Notes under the pieces: model-generated
Databases searched by the model: none
Seen by the model: the letters and a program-made list of their open reading frames with translations, nothing else
What the model was told of the DNA's origin: nothing
From: Alangreenwoodia sp964438605
GTDB lineage: Bacteria; Bacillota; Clostridia; Peptostreptococcales; Anaerovoracaceae
NCBI GenBank assembly: GCA_964438605.1
Contig: CAYTKT010000015.1
Coordinates: 1-43,100, forward strand
Reading direction: 5' to 3'
Length of the DNA: 43,100 nt
Position numbers and translations under genes: made by a program
Part shown: positions 1 through 7,565 of the stretch, in pieces
Position numbering within the stretch: the first letter of the stretch is position 1
How the letters are laid out: each line of letters begins with the position of its first letter

Positions 1-54
1 ACCTATGACATCCTGCTTGTAAGGCAGACGCTCTCCCAGCTGAGCTAAACGCCC
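1..54 (-). tRNA. tRNA-Val (UAC), 3' end cut off by window edge
   Basis: Read on the minus strand, the gene begins at 54 with acceptor strand GGGCGTT, followed by a normal D arm (TAGCTCAG...GAGAGC) and an anticodon loop CTTACAA, giving anticodon UAC for valine. The window ends inside the T arm, so the 3' acceptor strand is not visible. It is the last of four co-directional tRNA genes. Confidence 0.93.
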
Positions 55-102
55 ATAATCAACAATCATATAAAATCTATCCCGGTATCAGCAGGGACAA
101 AA

Positions 103-178
103 TGGTGCCCAGACTCGGAATCGAACCAAGGACACGGGGATTTTCAGTCCCCTGCTCTACCAACTGAGCTATCTGGGC
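103..178 (-). tRNA. tRNA-Phe (GAA)
   Basis: The acceptor stem GCCCAGA/TCTGGGC is perfect, the discriminator is A, and the CCA end is encoded at 103-105. The anticodon loop CTGAAAA on a GGGGA/TCCCC stem gives anticodon GAA. The T loop GTTCGATTC is canonical. Confidence 0.97.
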
Positions 179-184
179 ACATTT

Positions 185-261
185 TGGTGGGCCATCAGGG
201 ACTTGAACCCCGGACCTGCCGGTTATGAGCCGGATGCTCTGACCAACTGAGCTAATGGCCC
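185..261 (-). tRNA. tRNA-Met (CAU), probably elongator
   Basis: The acceptor GGGCCAT/ATGGCCC is fully paired and CCA is encoded at 185-187. The anticodon loop is CTCATAA (CAU). The anticodon stem next to the loop is CGG/CCG, without the three consecutive G-C pairs of bacterial initiator tRNA, so this is not fMet. A tRNA-Ile2 whose C34 is modified to lysidine has the same anticodon and cannot be fully excluded. Only 6 nt separate it from tRNA-Phe. Confidence 0.9.
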
Positions 262-270
262 TCAATGAGA

Positions 271-347
271 TGGTCGGGGTGGCAGGATTTGAACCCGCGA
301 CCCACTGGTCCCAAACCAGTTGCGCTACCAAACTGCGCTACACCCCG
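271..347 (-). tRNA. tRNA-Pro (UGG)
   Basis: The acceptor CGGGGTG/CACCCCG is perfect, the discriminator is A and CCA is encoded at 271-273. The anticodon loop TTTGGGA on a five-pair stem gives anticodon UGG. It is the first gene of the tRNA cluster and lies about 30 nt downstream of the promoter at 379-407. Confidence 0.96.
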
Positions 348-378
348 AAGCATTTTCCTCAGCGCGCCAACATTACCT

Positions 379-407
379 ATAGTAACATAACTTTTCTATA
401 CTGTCAA
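379..407 (-). promoter_or_regulatory. sigma-A promoter of the tRNA cluster
   Basis: On the minus strand there is a perfect -35 TTGACA (402-407), a 17-nt spacer and -10 TACTAT (379-384). The predicted start near 372 is about 25 nt before tRNA-Pro. Downstream genes Met, Phe and Val have no promoter of this quality, so the four are probably one transcript. Confidence 0.85.
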
Positions 408-409
408 CT

Positions 410-434
410 ACGTCTTAAAATTATTTTAAGACGT
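410..434. promoter_or_regulatory. perfect 25-bp palindrome abutting the tRNA promoter
   Basis: The arms ACGTCTTAAAA (410-420) and TTTTAAGACGT (424-434) are exact inverted copies around TTA. The palindrome ends 2 nt upstream of the -35 box. Its A+T-rich core could act as an UP element, and its symmetry suggests a dimeric protein site. It is not followed by a T run, so it is not a convincing terminator. Confidence 0.6.
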
Positions 435-605
435 GTCATTCAATATGCCGCCGCGTAAAGAACTGCTCTCTGAACCCGCACTCCTGTCGTATTATATGAT
501 AGAAGCTGATCCAATGCAAGCATATTTTTCATTTTTTTAAATAATCCCACATCCGCAGATGTTTTCTTTTCCGTCCGATTCATCATTCTCCGGCGCTTTC
601 ACATT

Positions 606-862
606 CTCGTTTTCCAGCCTGCCGCTCGCTTTATCCTGGCCCTCATTTTTTCAGTTCCAAGCGCATAACTTTACCAGCCGCACTTACTGTTCAGGCCGCG
701 TTTCAATCCTGCTTTCCGCTTCTCGTTTTCCAGCCTGCCGCTCGCTTTATTCCGGCCCTCGTTTCTCTATCCTGCCATTCGCTCCATTCCGTCCTCGCCT
801 TTTTCTTCCAATCCAAGCGCATGACACCTTGCCAGCCGCACTTACTGTTCAAGTCGCATCCC
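606..862. repeat. degenerate tandem duplication downstream of nrdG
   Basis: The word CCAGCCTGCCGCTCGCTTTA occurs near 614 and again near 730, offset 116 nt, with close matching around it. A further degraded copy (CCTGCCATTCGCTCC) follows at 771. A second block beginning CCAAGCGCAT and containing CAGCCGCACTTACTGTTCA recurs at 657 and 813. The offset of 156 shows that the second copy gained an internal segment of about 37-40 nt. The remaining spacer (348-868) holds the promoter and palindrome listed separately and no convincing gene. Confidence 0.75.
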
Positions 863-868
863 AGGGCC

Positions 869-1441
869 TCACCTCTCTGCTTTTTCAGTCCGCAGCTTTT
901 CCGCCTCCTGTTCCTGCGTTTTATCGCTCCAGAGCACGACATCATCCGTCTTTAGCGACTGTTTCACATCAATAATGCGCTGATTTAAAGACCCCCGGAA
1001 TCTCAGGTCAACCACCTTTTGTTCTTCCACAAACGCGCCGTCCACAAGCACATCGATCATCGACAAAAGCTGCTGCGCCGATTCATCATCGCCGACATGG
1101 CCCGCCAGAATATCCTGCTCATAATCATATCCCGTATAACACCAGATACTCTTTTCCGGCAGCAATTCGCGAACCCGCCCGACAAGCCTGACCAGAGCCG
1201 GACGATTTTTCGGATCAAACGGCTCGCCGCCAAGCAGCGACAGCCCCCTGATATACTCCGGCCTCAGCGCCTCGATGATTTCCGCCTCCGTACTCTCGCT
1301 AAACGCGCTGCCCGCTTCAAAACTCCACGTCTCAGGATTAAAACAATTCCTGCAGTGACGTGTGCATCCGCTGACATACAGTGAAACGCGCACGCCCGGT
1401 CCGTTTGCAATATCATGCTTTTTAATCTTTATATAATTCAT
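869..1441 (-). CDS. nrdG: anaerobic ribonucleoside-triphosphate reductase activating protein
   Basis: Radical-SAM enzyme that installs the glycyl radical on the class III ribonucleotide reductase NrdD, allowing dNTP synthesis without oxygen. The cluster-binding motif C26-x3-C30-x2-C33 is present (CTRHCRNC), followed by the family's LGGEP segment near residues 69-73 and a FRGSLNQRI segment near the C-terminus. At 190 aa it is a little longer than usual, because of a charged tail after about residue 175 (KTQEQEAEKL...). The start ATG at 1441 follows GTGAGAAAG. nrdG normally sits beside nrdD; here no nrdD is in the window and the upstream neighbour is phoR 135 nt away. The repeat block at 606-862 begins directly after its stop. 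Confidence 0.93.
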   Translation of the reverse strand: MNYIKIKKHDIANGPGVRVSLYVSGCTRHCRNCFNPETWSFEAGSAFSESTEAEIIEALRPEYIRGLSLLGGEPFDPKNRPALVRLVGRVRELLPEKSIWCYTGYDYEQDILAGHVGDDESAQQLLSMIDVLVDGAFVEEQKVVDLRFRGSLNQRIIDVKQSLKTDDVVLWSDKTQEQEAEKLRTEKAER

Positions 1442-1576
1442 ATCTTTCTCACTTCATTTCATTTTGCCGATTCTTTCGCTTATTATATCTTCTTTTTCGG
1501 CGCTTGTCACCACAAACAAAGGAAAAATGCAGGCTCGTTTCCTGGCTGTTCAGAAAAACAAGCACTTTATCGAACT

Positions 1577-3067
1577 TTACTTCGTTAAAGCACCTGATTC
1601 ATTCTGCTTTACGTCAAAGCAGAGCGTGACATCCGTTCCCTCGCCGACGCGGCTTCTCAGATTTATCTCTGCGTTATGGAACGCTGCCCCATGCTTGACA
1701 ATAGCGAGCCCCAGACCGGTACCGCCAACCTCCTTGGAATGACTCTTGTCCACACGGTAAAACCGCTCAAAAACGCGGGCCTGCTCCTCCTCCGGAATCC
1801 CGATGCCCGTATCGCTGACGCTGAGCAGAATTTTCCCGTCCTTTTTTTTCAGCGAAACACGGACAACCCCGCCGTCCTTATTATACTTGACCGCGTTATC
1901 ACATAAATTATAAATCATTTCCGTCAAAATCTGCTGGATTCCCATAACCTCCGCAGGCTCAGTCGACTTGATAAACTCGATATTCCGGCTCTTTGCCGCC
2001 GGCGTCAGCGTCCAGACGACCTCATCGATCAGCGGCGACAAATCAACCTGCTGATATTCCTGCTGCAGATCGTGCTCCTCAAGTTCCGCCAACCGTATCA
2101 CATCATCTACAAGACTGATCATACGCTGCGATTCCGTATAAATCCTGCCGGAAAAACGCGGAATGTCTTCTTCCTCTACGAAACCATCTCGAATAATCTC
2201 CGCAAACCCCGAAATCGACGTCAGCGGCGTCTTCAGTTCATGAGAAACATTAGCCGTAAACTCACGCCGCATCTTTTCCCGCTGGGCCATCTCGTTGTAC
2301 AGCAGCTTATTCTGAAGATGCAGCTTTTCCAGCAGCGGACGGATCTCCACATAATCCTCCAACCCTGCGGTGTTCTCAGGATGTTCAAAATCAATGGAAT
2401 TCAGCGGCCTGACAATCAATTTCGCCAGCCGGTACGCAAGAAAACACGAAAGAACCACCGCAATAGCAAGAACGATTAAAATCATCTGCGACATACTTTT
2501 AAGCAGCGCCCAGACAGAAAACTGCGTTCCTGAAATCCGCAAAATATTTCCATCGGCTGTGAGCACAGCGTAATTGAGAGTCTTTTCATCCATCGTGTCT
2601 GAATATCTCCAGCTGCTCCCTTCGCCTGAAGCCAGCGCTTCCCTGACTTCCTCCCGCTCCGCATGATTTTCCATCATTTCCGCATCCGTTCGGCTGTCAA
2701 AGATCACCGTCCCATCGCCTGCAATCAGCGTCACCCGCATTTCCCGCCTGTCATGCGCACTGTCCGCTTGCGCCGCAGAACTCTCGCCGCTGCTTTTCGA
2801 GCTTTCCGCGTCTGTCCCTCCATCCTCCGCCTTTCTGCTCGCCGTCCTGTCGTCTTCGCCGTCTGCCGTTTCTCCATCTCTCAGGGATTCCAGATAAGGC
2901 AAACCTGCCAATTCGTACCCTGCCGCCGCGTAATACGCCTCATTCTTCAGCTCCGTCAGATATTCCTGCTCCAGATAACTGTAAAACACGCTGACGATAA
3001 TCACAATACTTGCCGCCATAACGGCCGCCGCGACGATAAGAATTGAGCGAAAAATCCGTTTCGTCAT
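1577..3067 (-). CDS. phoR: phosphate-type sensor histidine kinase PhoR
   Basis: Membrane histidine kinase predicted to phosphorylate the response regulator encoded just upstream. Order of parts: transmembrane helix 1 (about 8-31), extracytoplasmic domain (about 32-190), transmembrane helix 2 (about 194-216), dimerisation domain with phospho-acceptor H276 in SHELKTPLT, then an ATP-binding domain with the N box NLCDNAVKY (387-395), DTGIGIP (419-425) and GGTGLGL (448-454). The 496 aa include an acidic Ser/Asp/Glu-rich stretch (about 64-109) that is not typical of the family. Its ATG overlaps the phoP stop by 4 nt (ATGA), with GGAAGG ahead, so the two are translationally coupled. Position next to pst/phoU supports the Pho assignment over other EnvZ-like kinases. 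Confidence 0.88.
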   Translation of the reverse strand: MTKRIFRSILIVAAAVMAASIVIIVSVFYSYLEQEYLTELKNEAYYAAAGYELAGLPYLESLRDGETADGEDDRTASRKAEDGGTDAESSKSSGESSAAQADSAHDRREMRVTLIAGDGTVIFDSRTDAEMMENHAEREEVREALASGEGSSWRYSDTMDEKTLNYAVLTADGNILRISGTQFSVWALLKSMSQMILIVLAIAVVLSCFLAYRLAKLIVRPLNSIDFEHPENTAGLEDYVEIRPLLEKLHLQNKLLYNEMAQREKMRREFTANVSHELKTPLTSISGFAEIIRDGFVEEEDIPRFSGRIYTESQRMISLVDDVIRLAELEEHDLQQEYQQVDLSPLIDEVVWTLTPAAKSRNIEFIKSTEPAEVMGIQQILTEMIYNLCDNAVKYNKDGGVVRVSLKKKDGKILLSVSDTGIGIPEEEQARVFERFYRVDKSHSKEVGGTGLGLAIVKHGAAFHNAEINLRSRVGEGTDVTLCFDVKQNESGALTK

Positions 3068-3744
3068 TTTACCTTCCCACCTATCTTATACCCGATTCCG
3101 CGCACCGTCTCAATCAAATCGTGACAACGCCCCAGTTTCTGACGCAGCGTCCTGATATGGACGTCCACTGTACGGCTTTCTCCATTAAATTCATAGCCCC
3201 AGACTTCTGTAAGAATCTGATCCCTCGTAAAAACGATCCCTTGATTTTTCAGCAAAAAACAGAGTAAATCATACTCTTTCAACGTCAGCGCAATATCCTC
3301 ATCGCCGACCTTGACAATATGCTCCTTCGGGCTGACATAAAGCTCACCCAGCCGGTATTCCTCAAGATGCGGCTCATTCGCTTCATTCCTGCGAAGCAGC
3401 GCCCTGACGCGCGCCACCAGTTCCATCATACCGAAAGGCTTTGCAAGATAATCATCGGCTCCGTTGTCGAGCCCCATCACCTTGTCGTATTCACTGCCCT
3501 TTGCCGTCAGCATCATAACCGGTACACGCTTCGTCGCGGGATCTGCGCGCAGCTTTTTCAGAATCGCCATGCCGTCCTCCTCCGGCAGCATAATATCAAG
3601 CAGAATGAGATCCGGCTGCTGCTCCTGCATCGCTTTCCAAAACCGGGATGGAAGCTCAAATCCCCGGGCCTCAAATCCGGAGTTCGTCAGAGTATATACA
3701 ACTAACTCCCGTATACTGCTGTCATCCTCTATCAAATAAATCAT
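3064..3744 (-). CDS. phoP: phosphate response regulator PhoP/PhoB (OmpR family)
   Basis: DNA-binding response regulator, 226 aa. The receiver domain has acidic pair D7-D8, phospho-acceptor D50 (LLDIMLP) and the conserved lysine in AKPF. The C-terminal winged helix contains LTLKEYDLLCFLLKN and the family hallmark TVDVHIRTLRQKLG. The start chosen is the ATG at 3744, preceded by AAAGGAGCG at ideal distance; the open frame runs a further 31 codons upstream, but those lack family similarity and a ribosome site. It overlaps phoR by 4 nt. By analogy it should activate pst genes under phosphate limitation. Confidence 0.9.
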   Translation of the reverse strand: MIYLIEDDSSIRELVVYTLTNSGFEARGFELPSRFWKAMQEQQPDLILLDIMLPEEDGMAILKKLRADPATKRVPVMMLTAKGSEYDKVMGLDNGADDYLAKPFGMMELVARVRALLRRNEANEPHLEEYRLGELYVSPKEHIVKVGDEDIALTLKEYDLLCFLLKNQGIVFTRDQILTEVWGYEFNGESRTVDVHIRTLRQKLGRCHDLIETVRGIGYKIGGKVK

Positions 3745-4268
3745 AATGTTCGCTCCTTTTCCCGCGTTTTTCTGCGACTTTATCCACGCCACACACTGCT
3801 GCCGGCTTGTCCCGTTCAGACAGCCACATTCACCCATTCCTCTGCTGCTTAATTGATGCGCCAGTCAAATCCATCATTCTACTGTTCCCCGGCTCATCAC
3901 AGTTTGAATCCGTCGATCACCAAATCCACTGCCAGATCAGCTTGAACCTCCTGCTTCATCGGCTCAAATTCCAGCTATTTTTACTGTTATACATAATTCT
4001 CATATCTGATTTCCATGCGATCTGTTCTGGCTCCGTACATCATTGTATACCATTTCTTGCTTTTTCTCAGCAAACCGGACTTCGGGCCGTTTCTCCACTG
4101 TCTTTTTATTTTTTCATATTCCTTCATTAATATATGCGTATGTACGCGCTTCGCAGTTCTCGCCGTTTTTACCACTTAGCCGCCGCTGCACAAAGCCTAA
4201 ATCCGCCACTATAATAAAATCGGATTCTTCCCCAAATTCCTTTTTATTCCTTTCTCCCCGACTTCACC
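3745..4268. other. phoU-phoP spacer
   Basis: 524 nt with no convincing gene. A 20-codon minus-strand frame (3897-3959, MKQEVQADLAVDLVIDGFKL) has protein-like composition but no ribosome site and may be a relic. Weak repeats of CAAATCC occur at about 3867 and 3921. I see no clear terminator after phoU, so phoPR may be read from pst as well as from a local promoter. Confidence 0.4.
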
Positions 4269-5045
4269 TTATGATGGCTCCGGCTGCACTTTTGCAGTGC
4301 TCTCGTCCGCATCGCTGCTGCACTGCTTGCTGCTTTGGGTCTGATCCCCCGGAACAACAGCAGTATTTTGACCTTCGCCCTCCGCGCCGCTTCTGCCATG
4401 AACGCCTGTTATCGAATATTCCACCCAGCCCGCGATATTAACCGCATGATCTGCAATCCGCTCAAGATACTTGGCTGTCATCAGTAAATCGAGATAACTC
4501 CCACTGTTTTCGCTGTCCATTTTTATGAGGTCGATAAGTTCCGTCCTCACCTCAAGAAACATGGCGTCTACCACGTCGTCATGCTCGTAAACCCGCCGGC
4601 AGCCGTCGAGATCCTTATTGACAAACGCATCAACACAGTCCGTAACCATCTTTGCCGTTTCAGATGCCATCTGACGAATCCTGACGCGCCGCGCAAGATC
4701 CGTATCCGCCAGATGACGCGCCAGCTCTGCAATATCAGCGCTCTGATCGCCGATCCGTTCAAAATCTGAAATCATCTTCAGTACAGATGACACGATCCGA
4801 AGATCACAAGCCACCGGCTGTTGGCGCAAAAGAAGTTTCATGCAAAGATTTTCCAGTTGCCGTTCCTTATGATCGATGTCGTCCTCAGTCTCCATAACTT
4901 TTTCAGTCAAACGCTGTCGCTTTTCCGTATCGCCGCTCAGAAAAAGCGCCTCAATCGAATTTGTAATTGCATCTTCGCAGAGAACGCCCAGTTTAATCAT
5001 TTCCAGATTGAGCTGCTGCAACTGCTCATCAAAACGCATTCTCAT
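4269..5045 (-). CDS. phoU: phosphate transport regulator PhoU
   Basis: Cytoplasmic helical protein that links Pst transporter activity to PhoR signalling and represses the Pho response when phosphate is plentiful. The two PhoU helical repeats are recognisable, including IGDQSADIAEL (first) and LERIADHAVNIAGWV (second). The family is about 215-235 aa; this protein has 258 because of a hydrophilic tail from about residue 214 (Gly/Ser/Gln/Glu-rich) with no relation to PhoU. The ATG at 5045 shares its A with the pstB stop (TGATG) and is served by GGGAGG inside pstB, 8 nt away. It is the last gene of the pst block. Confidence 0.93.
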   Translation of the reverse strand: MRMRFDEQLQQLNLEMIKLGVLCEDAITNSIEALFLSGDTEKRQRLTEKVMETEDDIDHKERQLENLCMKLLLRQQPVACDLRIVSSVLKMISDFERIGDQSADIAELARHLADTDLARRVRIRQMASETAKMVTDCVDAFVNKDLDGCRRVYEHDDVVDAMFLEVRTELIDLIKMDSENSGSYLDLLMTAKYLERIADHAVNIAGWVEYSITGVHGRSGAEGEGQNTAVVPGDQTQSSKQCSSDADESTAKVQPEPS

Positions 5046-5869
5046 CAGCCAAACCTCCCTGTAATATAATCCTGTGTTCTCTCATCTTTCGGCATGGAGA
5101 ACAATCTTTCGGTATCGTCGCACTCGATCACCTCACCCAACAGGAAAAACGCCGTTCTGTCGGAAATCCGGGCCGCCTGCTGCATATTATGCGTCACAAT
5201 AATGACAGTATAATCTGTTTTCAACTGCTCCGCAAGGTCCTCGATTTTCGACGTCGAAATCGGGTCGAGCGCACTCGTTGGTTCATCCATCAGAATTACC
5301 TCCGGCTGAACCGCCAGCGCCCGCGCAATACAGAGCCGCTGCTGCTGGCCTCCCGACAGACCCAGAGCGCTCTTATCGAGACGGTCTTTCAATTCCTCCC
5401 AGATTGCCGCATCCCGCAGCGACTGTTCCACAATCCCGTCAAGCTGTGATTTCTTGTGAATTCCATGAGTCCGCGGCCCGTATGCAATATTGTCATAGAC
5501 GCTCATCGGAAACGGATTCGGCTTTTGAAACACCATACCCACGCGCCTTCGCAAATCGTTGACATCGATCTCACGATAAATATCGGCCCCGTCAAGTGTC
5601 ACCGTTCCCGTAATCCGGCAGCCTTCAACAAGATCGTTCATCCTGTTCAGCGATTTAAGCAGCGTCGATTTTCCGCATCCCGACGGCCCGATAAACGCCG
5701 TAATCTGATTTGCCGGAATATCGAGATTTATCGTCTTCAGCGCATGAAACTCGCCATAATATAACTCAAGATCTCTGATTTCAATTTTATCCTGTTTCGT
5801 ATTATTTCTACTTTTACCGTTCTCACAGATCCTGTCTTTTTTTCTCATACTTCCCCTCACCATTGTCAT
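5045..5869 (-). CDS. pstB: phosphate ABC transporter ATP-binding protein PstB
   Basis: ATPase that powers phosphate import through PstCA. The 274-aa frame contains Walker A GPSGCGKST (61-69), the Q loop VFQKPNPFP, signature LSGGQQQRL (172-180), Walker B ILMDEP (193-198) and the switch histidine H228 in VTHNM. The first 27 residues are extra to the family. Two starts are plausible: ATG at 5869 behind AAGGAGGGGG (long spacing) and ATG at 5848 behind GAGGGGAAGT (better spacing). The upstream gap to pstA is 373 nt, unusual for a pst operon, so pstB-phoU may have its own promoter. Confidence 0.95.
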   Translation of the reverse strand: MTMVRGSMRKKDRICENGKSRNNTKQDKIEIRDLELYYGEFHALKTINLDIPANQITAFIGPSGCGKSTLLKSLNRMNDLVEGCRITGTVTLDGADIYREIDVNDLRRRVGMVFQKPNPFPMSVYDNIAYGPRTHGIHKKSQLDGIVEQSLRDAAIWEELKDRLDKSALGLSGGQQQRLCIARALAVQPEVILMDEPTSALDPISTSKIEDLAEQLKTDYTVIIVTHNMQQAARISDRTAFFLLGEVIECDDTERLFSMPKDERTQDYITGRFG

Positions 5870-6242
5870 AATTCCTGAACCCCCTCCTTCCCTTCTGTAT
5901 CAGATATTCATTTCGTTCATTTTTTAATAATTTCAAGCTATTTTTAAATTATTATCATTATGAATAAATTTTTTAATATATATCCACTATTCATATCTAA
6001 TCTTTATTTGCATTTTCAAGCTTTATTTTACTAAAAATATGCTGTTCTTATATAATTCATTTCATTTCTGTATTATTATATTTTTATGTATTCCATACTG
6101 CTTATCTTTTTCATTTTTTCTATTTTTCCAATCCGTTTCCAACATTTTATGCTAATATAGTGTTTACCTGCTGTTCATCCATATATTATTATCATTTCTA
6201 TCTTATTTTTATCATTTCTATTTCCCGCCTTCTTCTATAACT
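5870..6242. other. very A+T-rich pstA-pstB spacer
   Basis: 373 nt dominated by A and T with no open frame of note. Short words recur: TTTCAAGCT at 5931 and 6014, and ATCATTTCTA at 6191 and 6211 (20 nt apart). No strong GC hairpin or terminator is seen. The base composition differs sharply from the flanking genes and could reflect an insertion between two genes that are usually adjacent. Confidence 0.5.
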
Positions 6243-7556
6243 TCAGCGCCCGCGCACTTTTTTTCTATGTCCGGTTCCAAACCGTTTCGCGACAAAAGCC
6301 GACAGCGAATTTATCAGAACGACCATAACCAGTAAAACGACCGATGTTGCATTCGCTTCCTCCATATGAAGTCCTTCCGAATACAGCGCATACATATGAA
6401 TCGCCAGCGTCCGGCCCGAATCGAAAATACTTTCGGGAATCCCTGCCACGGTGCCCGATGTATAAATCAGTGCCGCAGTTTCGCCGCAAATGCGCCCGAC
6501 TGCCAGAATAATCCCCGAAAGAATTCCAGGAACAGCCGACGGCAGCACAATCCGGAATACAGTCCGCAGCCGCCCTGCGCCCAGGCCGAAACTGCCCTCG
6601 CGATAAGAATCCGGCACAGACATCAGCGCCTCCTCACTTGTCCGCAAAATCGTCGGCAACACCATAATGGCCAGTGTCAGTGCGCCGGAAATCATAGAAT
6701 ATCCAAATCCCAGCGAAATGCCGAACATCAAACTGCCGAAAAGACCGTATACAATAGAAGGAATTCCCGCCAGCGTTTCCGCCGCCAGCCGGATGATGCG
6801 AACCATTCTGCTCCCTTTTTTCGCGTATTCCACGAGATAAATCGCCGAAAACAACCCTACGGGCACCGCAAGAATGAGCGCCATCCCAACCATAAGAAAC
6901 GTATTGATTATTGCAGGCATCATCGAAAAGTTTTCCGTAGTATAGTTCCATTCAAACATGGACAGCCGCAGATTCGGGATTCCACGAATCAAAATATATC
7001 CGATCAGCAGCAGAAGCGCTGCAACCGTAATAACAGCCGACGCTGATACGAGAAACAAAAGAAACAGCGAGCCCGGTCTTTTCCTGTACTGACGCATCTT
7101 CTCGCGCCGCGTAACCACGTTAATCGCTTCAATCTCCGTGCCGCGCAAACACGTGCCCGAACCCGTCTGAGCGCGCTTTTTGCTTCTGTTCCTGCAAATT
7201 CGTCTTTCCCGGCTGCGGCCATTGCGACGCGGTTCGCCATACCGTCTGCTTACTTTCCGATTCACCTGTCCACTCTGACTTGTTTCAATTTTATACGGCT
7301 GGCCATTCCCACCGTTCCCATTCCGGTCAATCCGAACGCTCTGACTTTTCCCGATCTGGCTCTCCCGCCCGTTCCGAGCATTTTCATTCCGGCTAACCCG
7401 CTCTTTCTGATTTTTTCCAATCTGTCGAATCTTCCCGGCATTCCCGGCATCCGGTTCCGTTTTCCTCTGATGCGCCTGCGCCGCAGTTTCTCCGCACATA
7501 TCCCGCCTAACAGATCTGCCTAACAGATTCAGTTTTTTATTTTCGTCAACTTTCAT
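6243..7556 (-). CDS. pstA: phosphate ABC transporter permease PstA with long basic N-terminal extension
   Basis: Inner permease of the phosphate importer. From about residue 162 onward it is a normal PstA: six predicted membrane helices, the binding-protein-dependent permease loop (about EALMSVPDSYREGSFGLGA) and the GICGETAAL-like segment near the C-terminus. Total length is 437 aa against about 280 for the family. Residues 1-153 are hydrophilic, rich in Arg, Asn, Gly and Lys, with loosely repeated words such as NARNGRE, DRNGNGGNG and RRNGRSR. The frame is open throughout, and the ATG at 7556 lies 9 nt after pstC with GGGAAGGAG overlapping the pstC stop, which supports real translation of the extension. 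An internal ATG at 7097 (residue 154) has only a weak site. Confidence 0.9.
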   Translation of the reverse strand: MKVDENKKLNLLGRSVRRDMCGETAAQAHQRKTEPDAGNAGKIRQIGKNQKERVSRNENARNGRESQIGKSQSVRIDRNGNGGNGQPYKIETSQSGQVNRKVSRRYGEPRRNGRSRERRICRNRSKKRAQTGSGTCLRGTEIEAINVVTRREKMRQYRKRPGSLFLLFLVSASAVITVAALLLLIGYILIRGIPNLRLSMFEWNYTTENFSMMPAIINTFLMVGMALILAVPVGLFSAIYLVEYAKKGSRMVRIIRLAAETLAGIPSIVYGLFGSLMFGISLGFGYSMISGALTLAIMVLPTILRTSEEALMSVPDSYREGSFGLGAGRLRTVFRIVLPSAVPGILSGIILAVGRICGETAALIYTSGTVAGIPESIFDSGRTLAIHMYALYSEGLHMEEANATSVVLLVMVVLINSLSAFVAKRFGTGHRKKVRGR

Positions 7557-7565
7557 ATCTGCGGC

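Noticed and set aside
185..261. Initiator tRNA-fMet
   Set aside because: The anticodon stem lacks the three consecutive G-C pairs and the acceptor is fully paired at position 1-72.
703..945. 80-codon minus-strand ORF at the nrdG 3' end
   Set aside because: It overlaps nrdG in another frame and derives from the duplicated spacer block.
3745..3837. N-terminal extension of PhoP to an ATG at 3837
   Set aside because: The extra 31 residues have no family match, and the ATG at 3744 has an ideal AAAGGAG site and begins exactly at the receiver domain.
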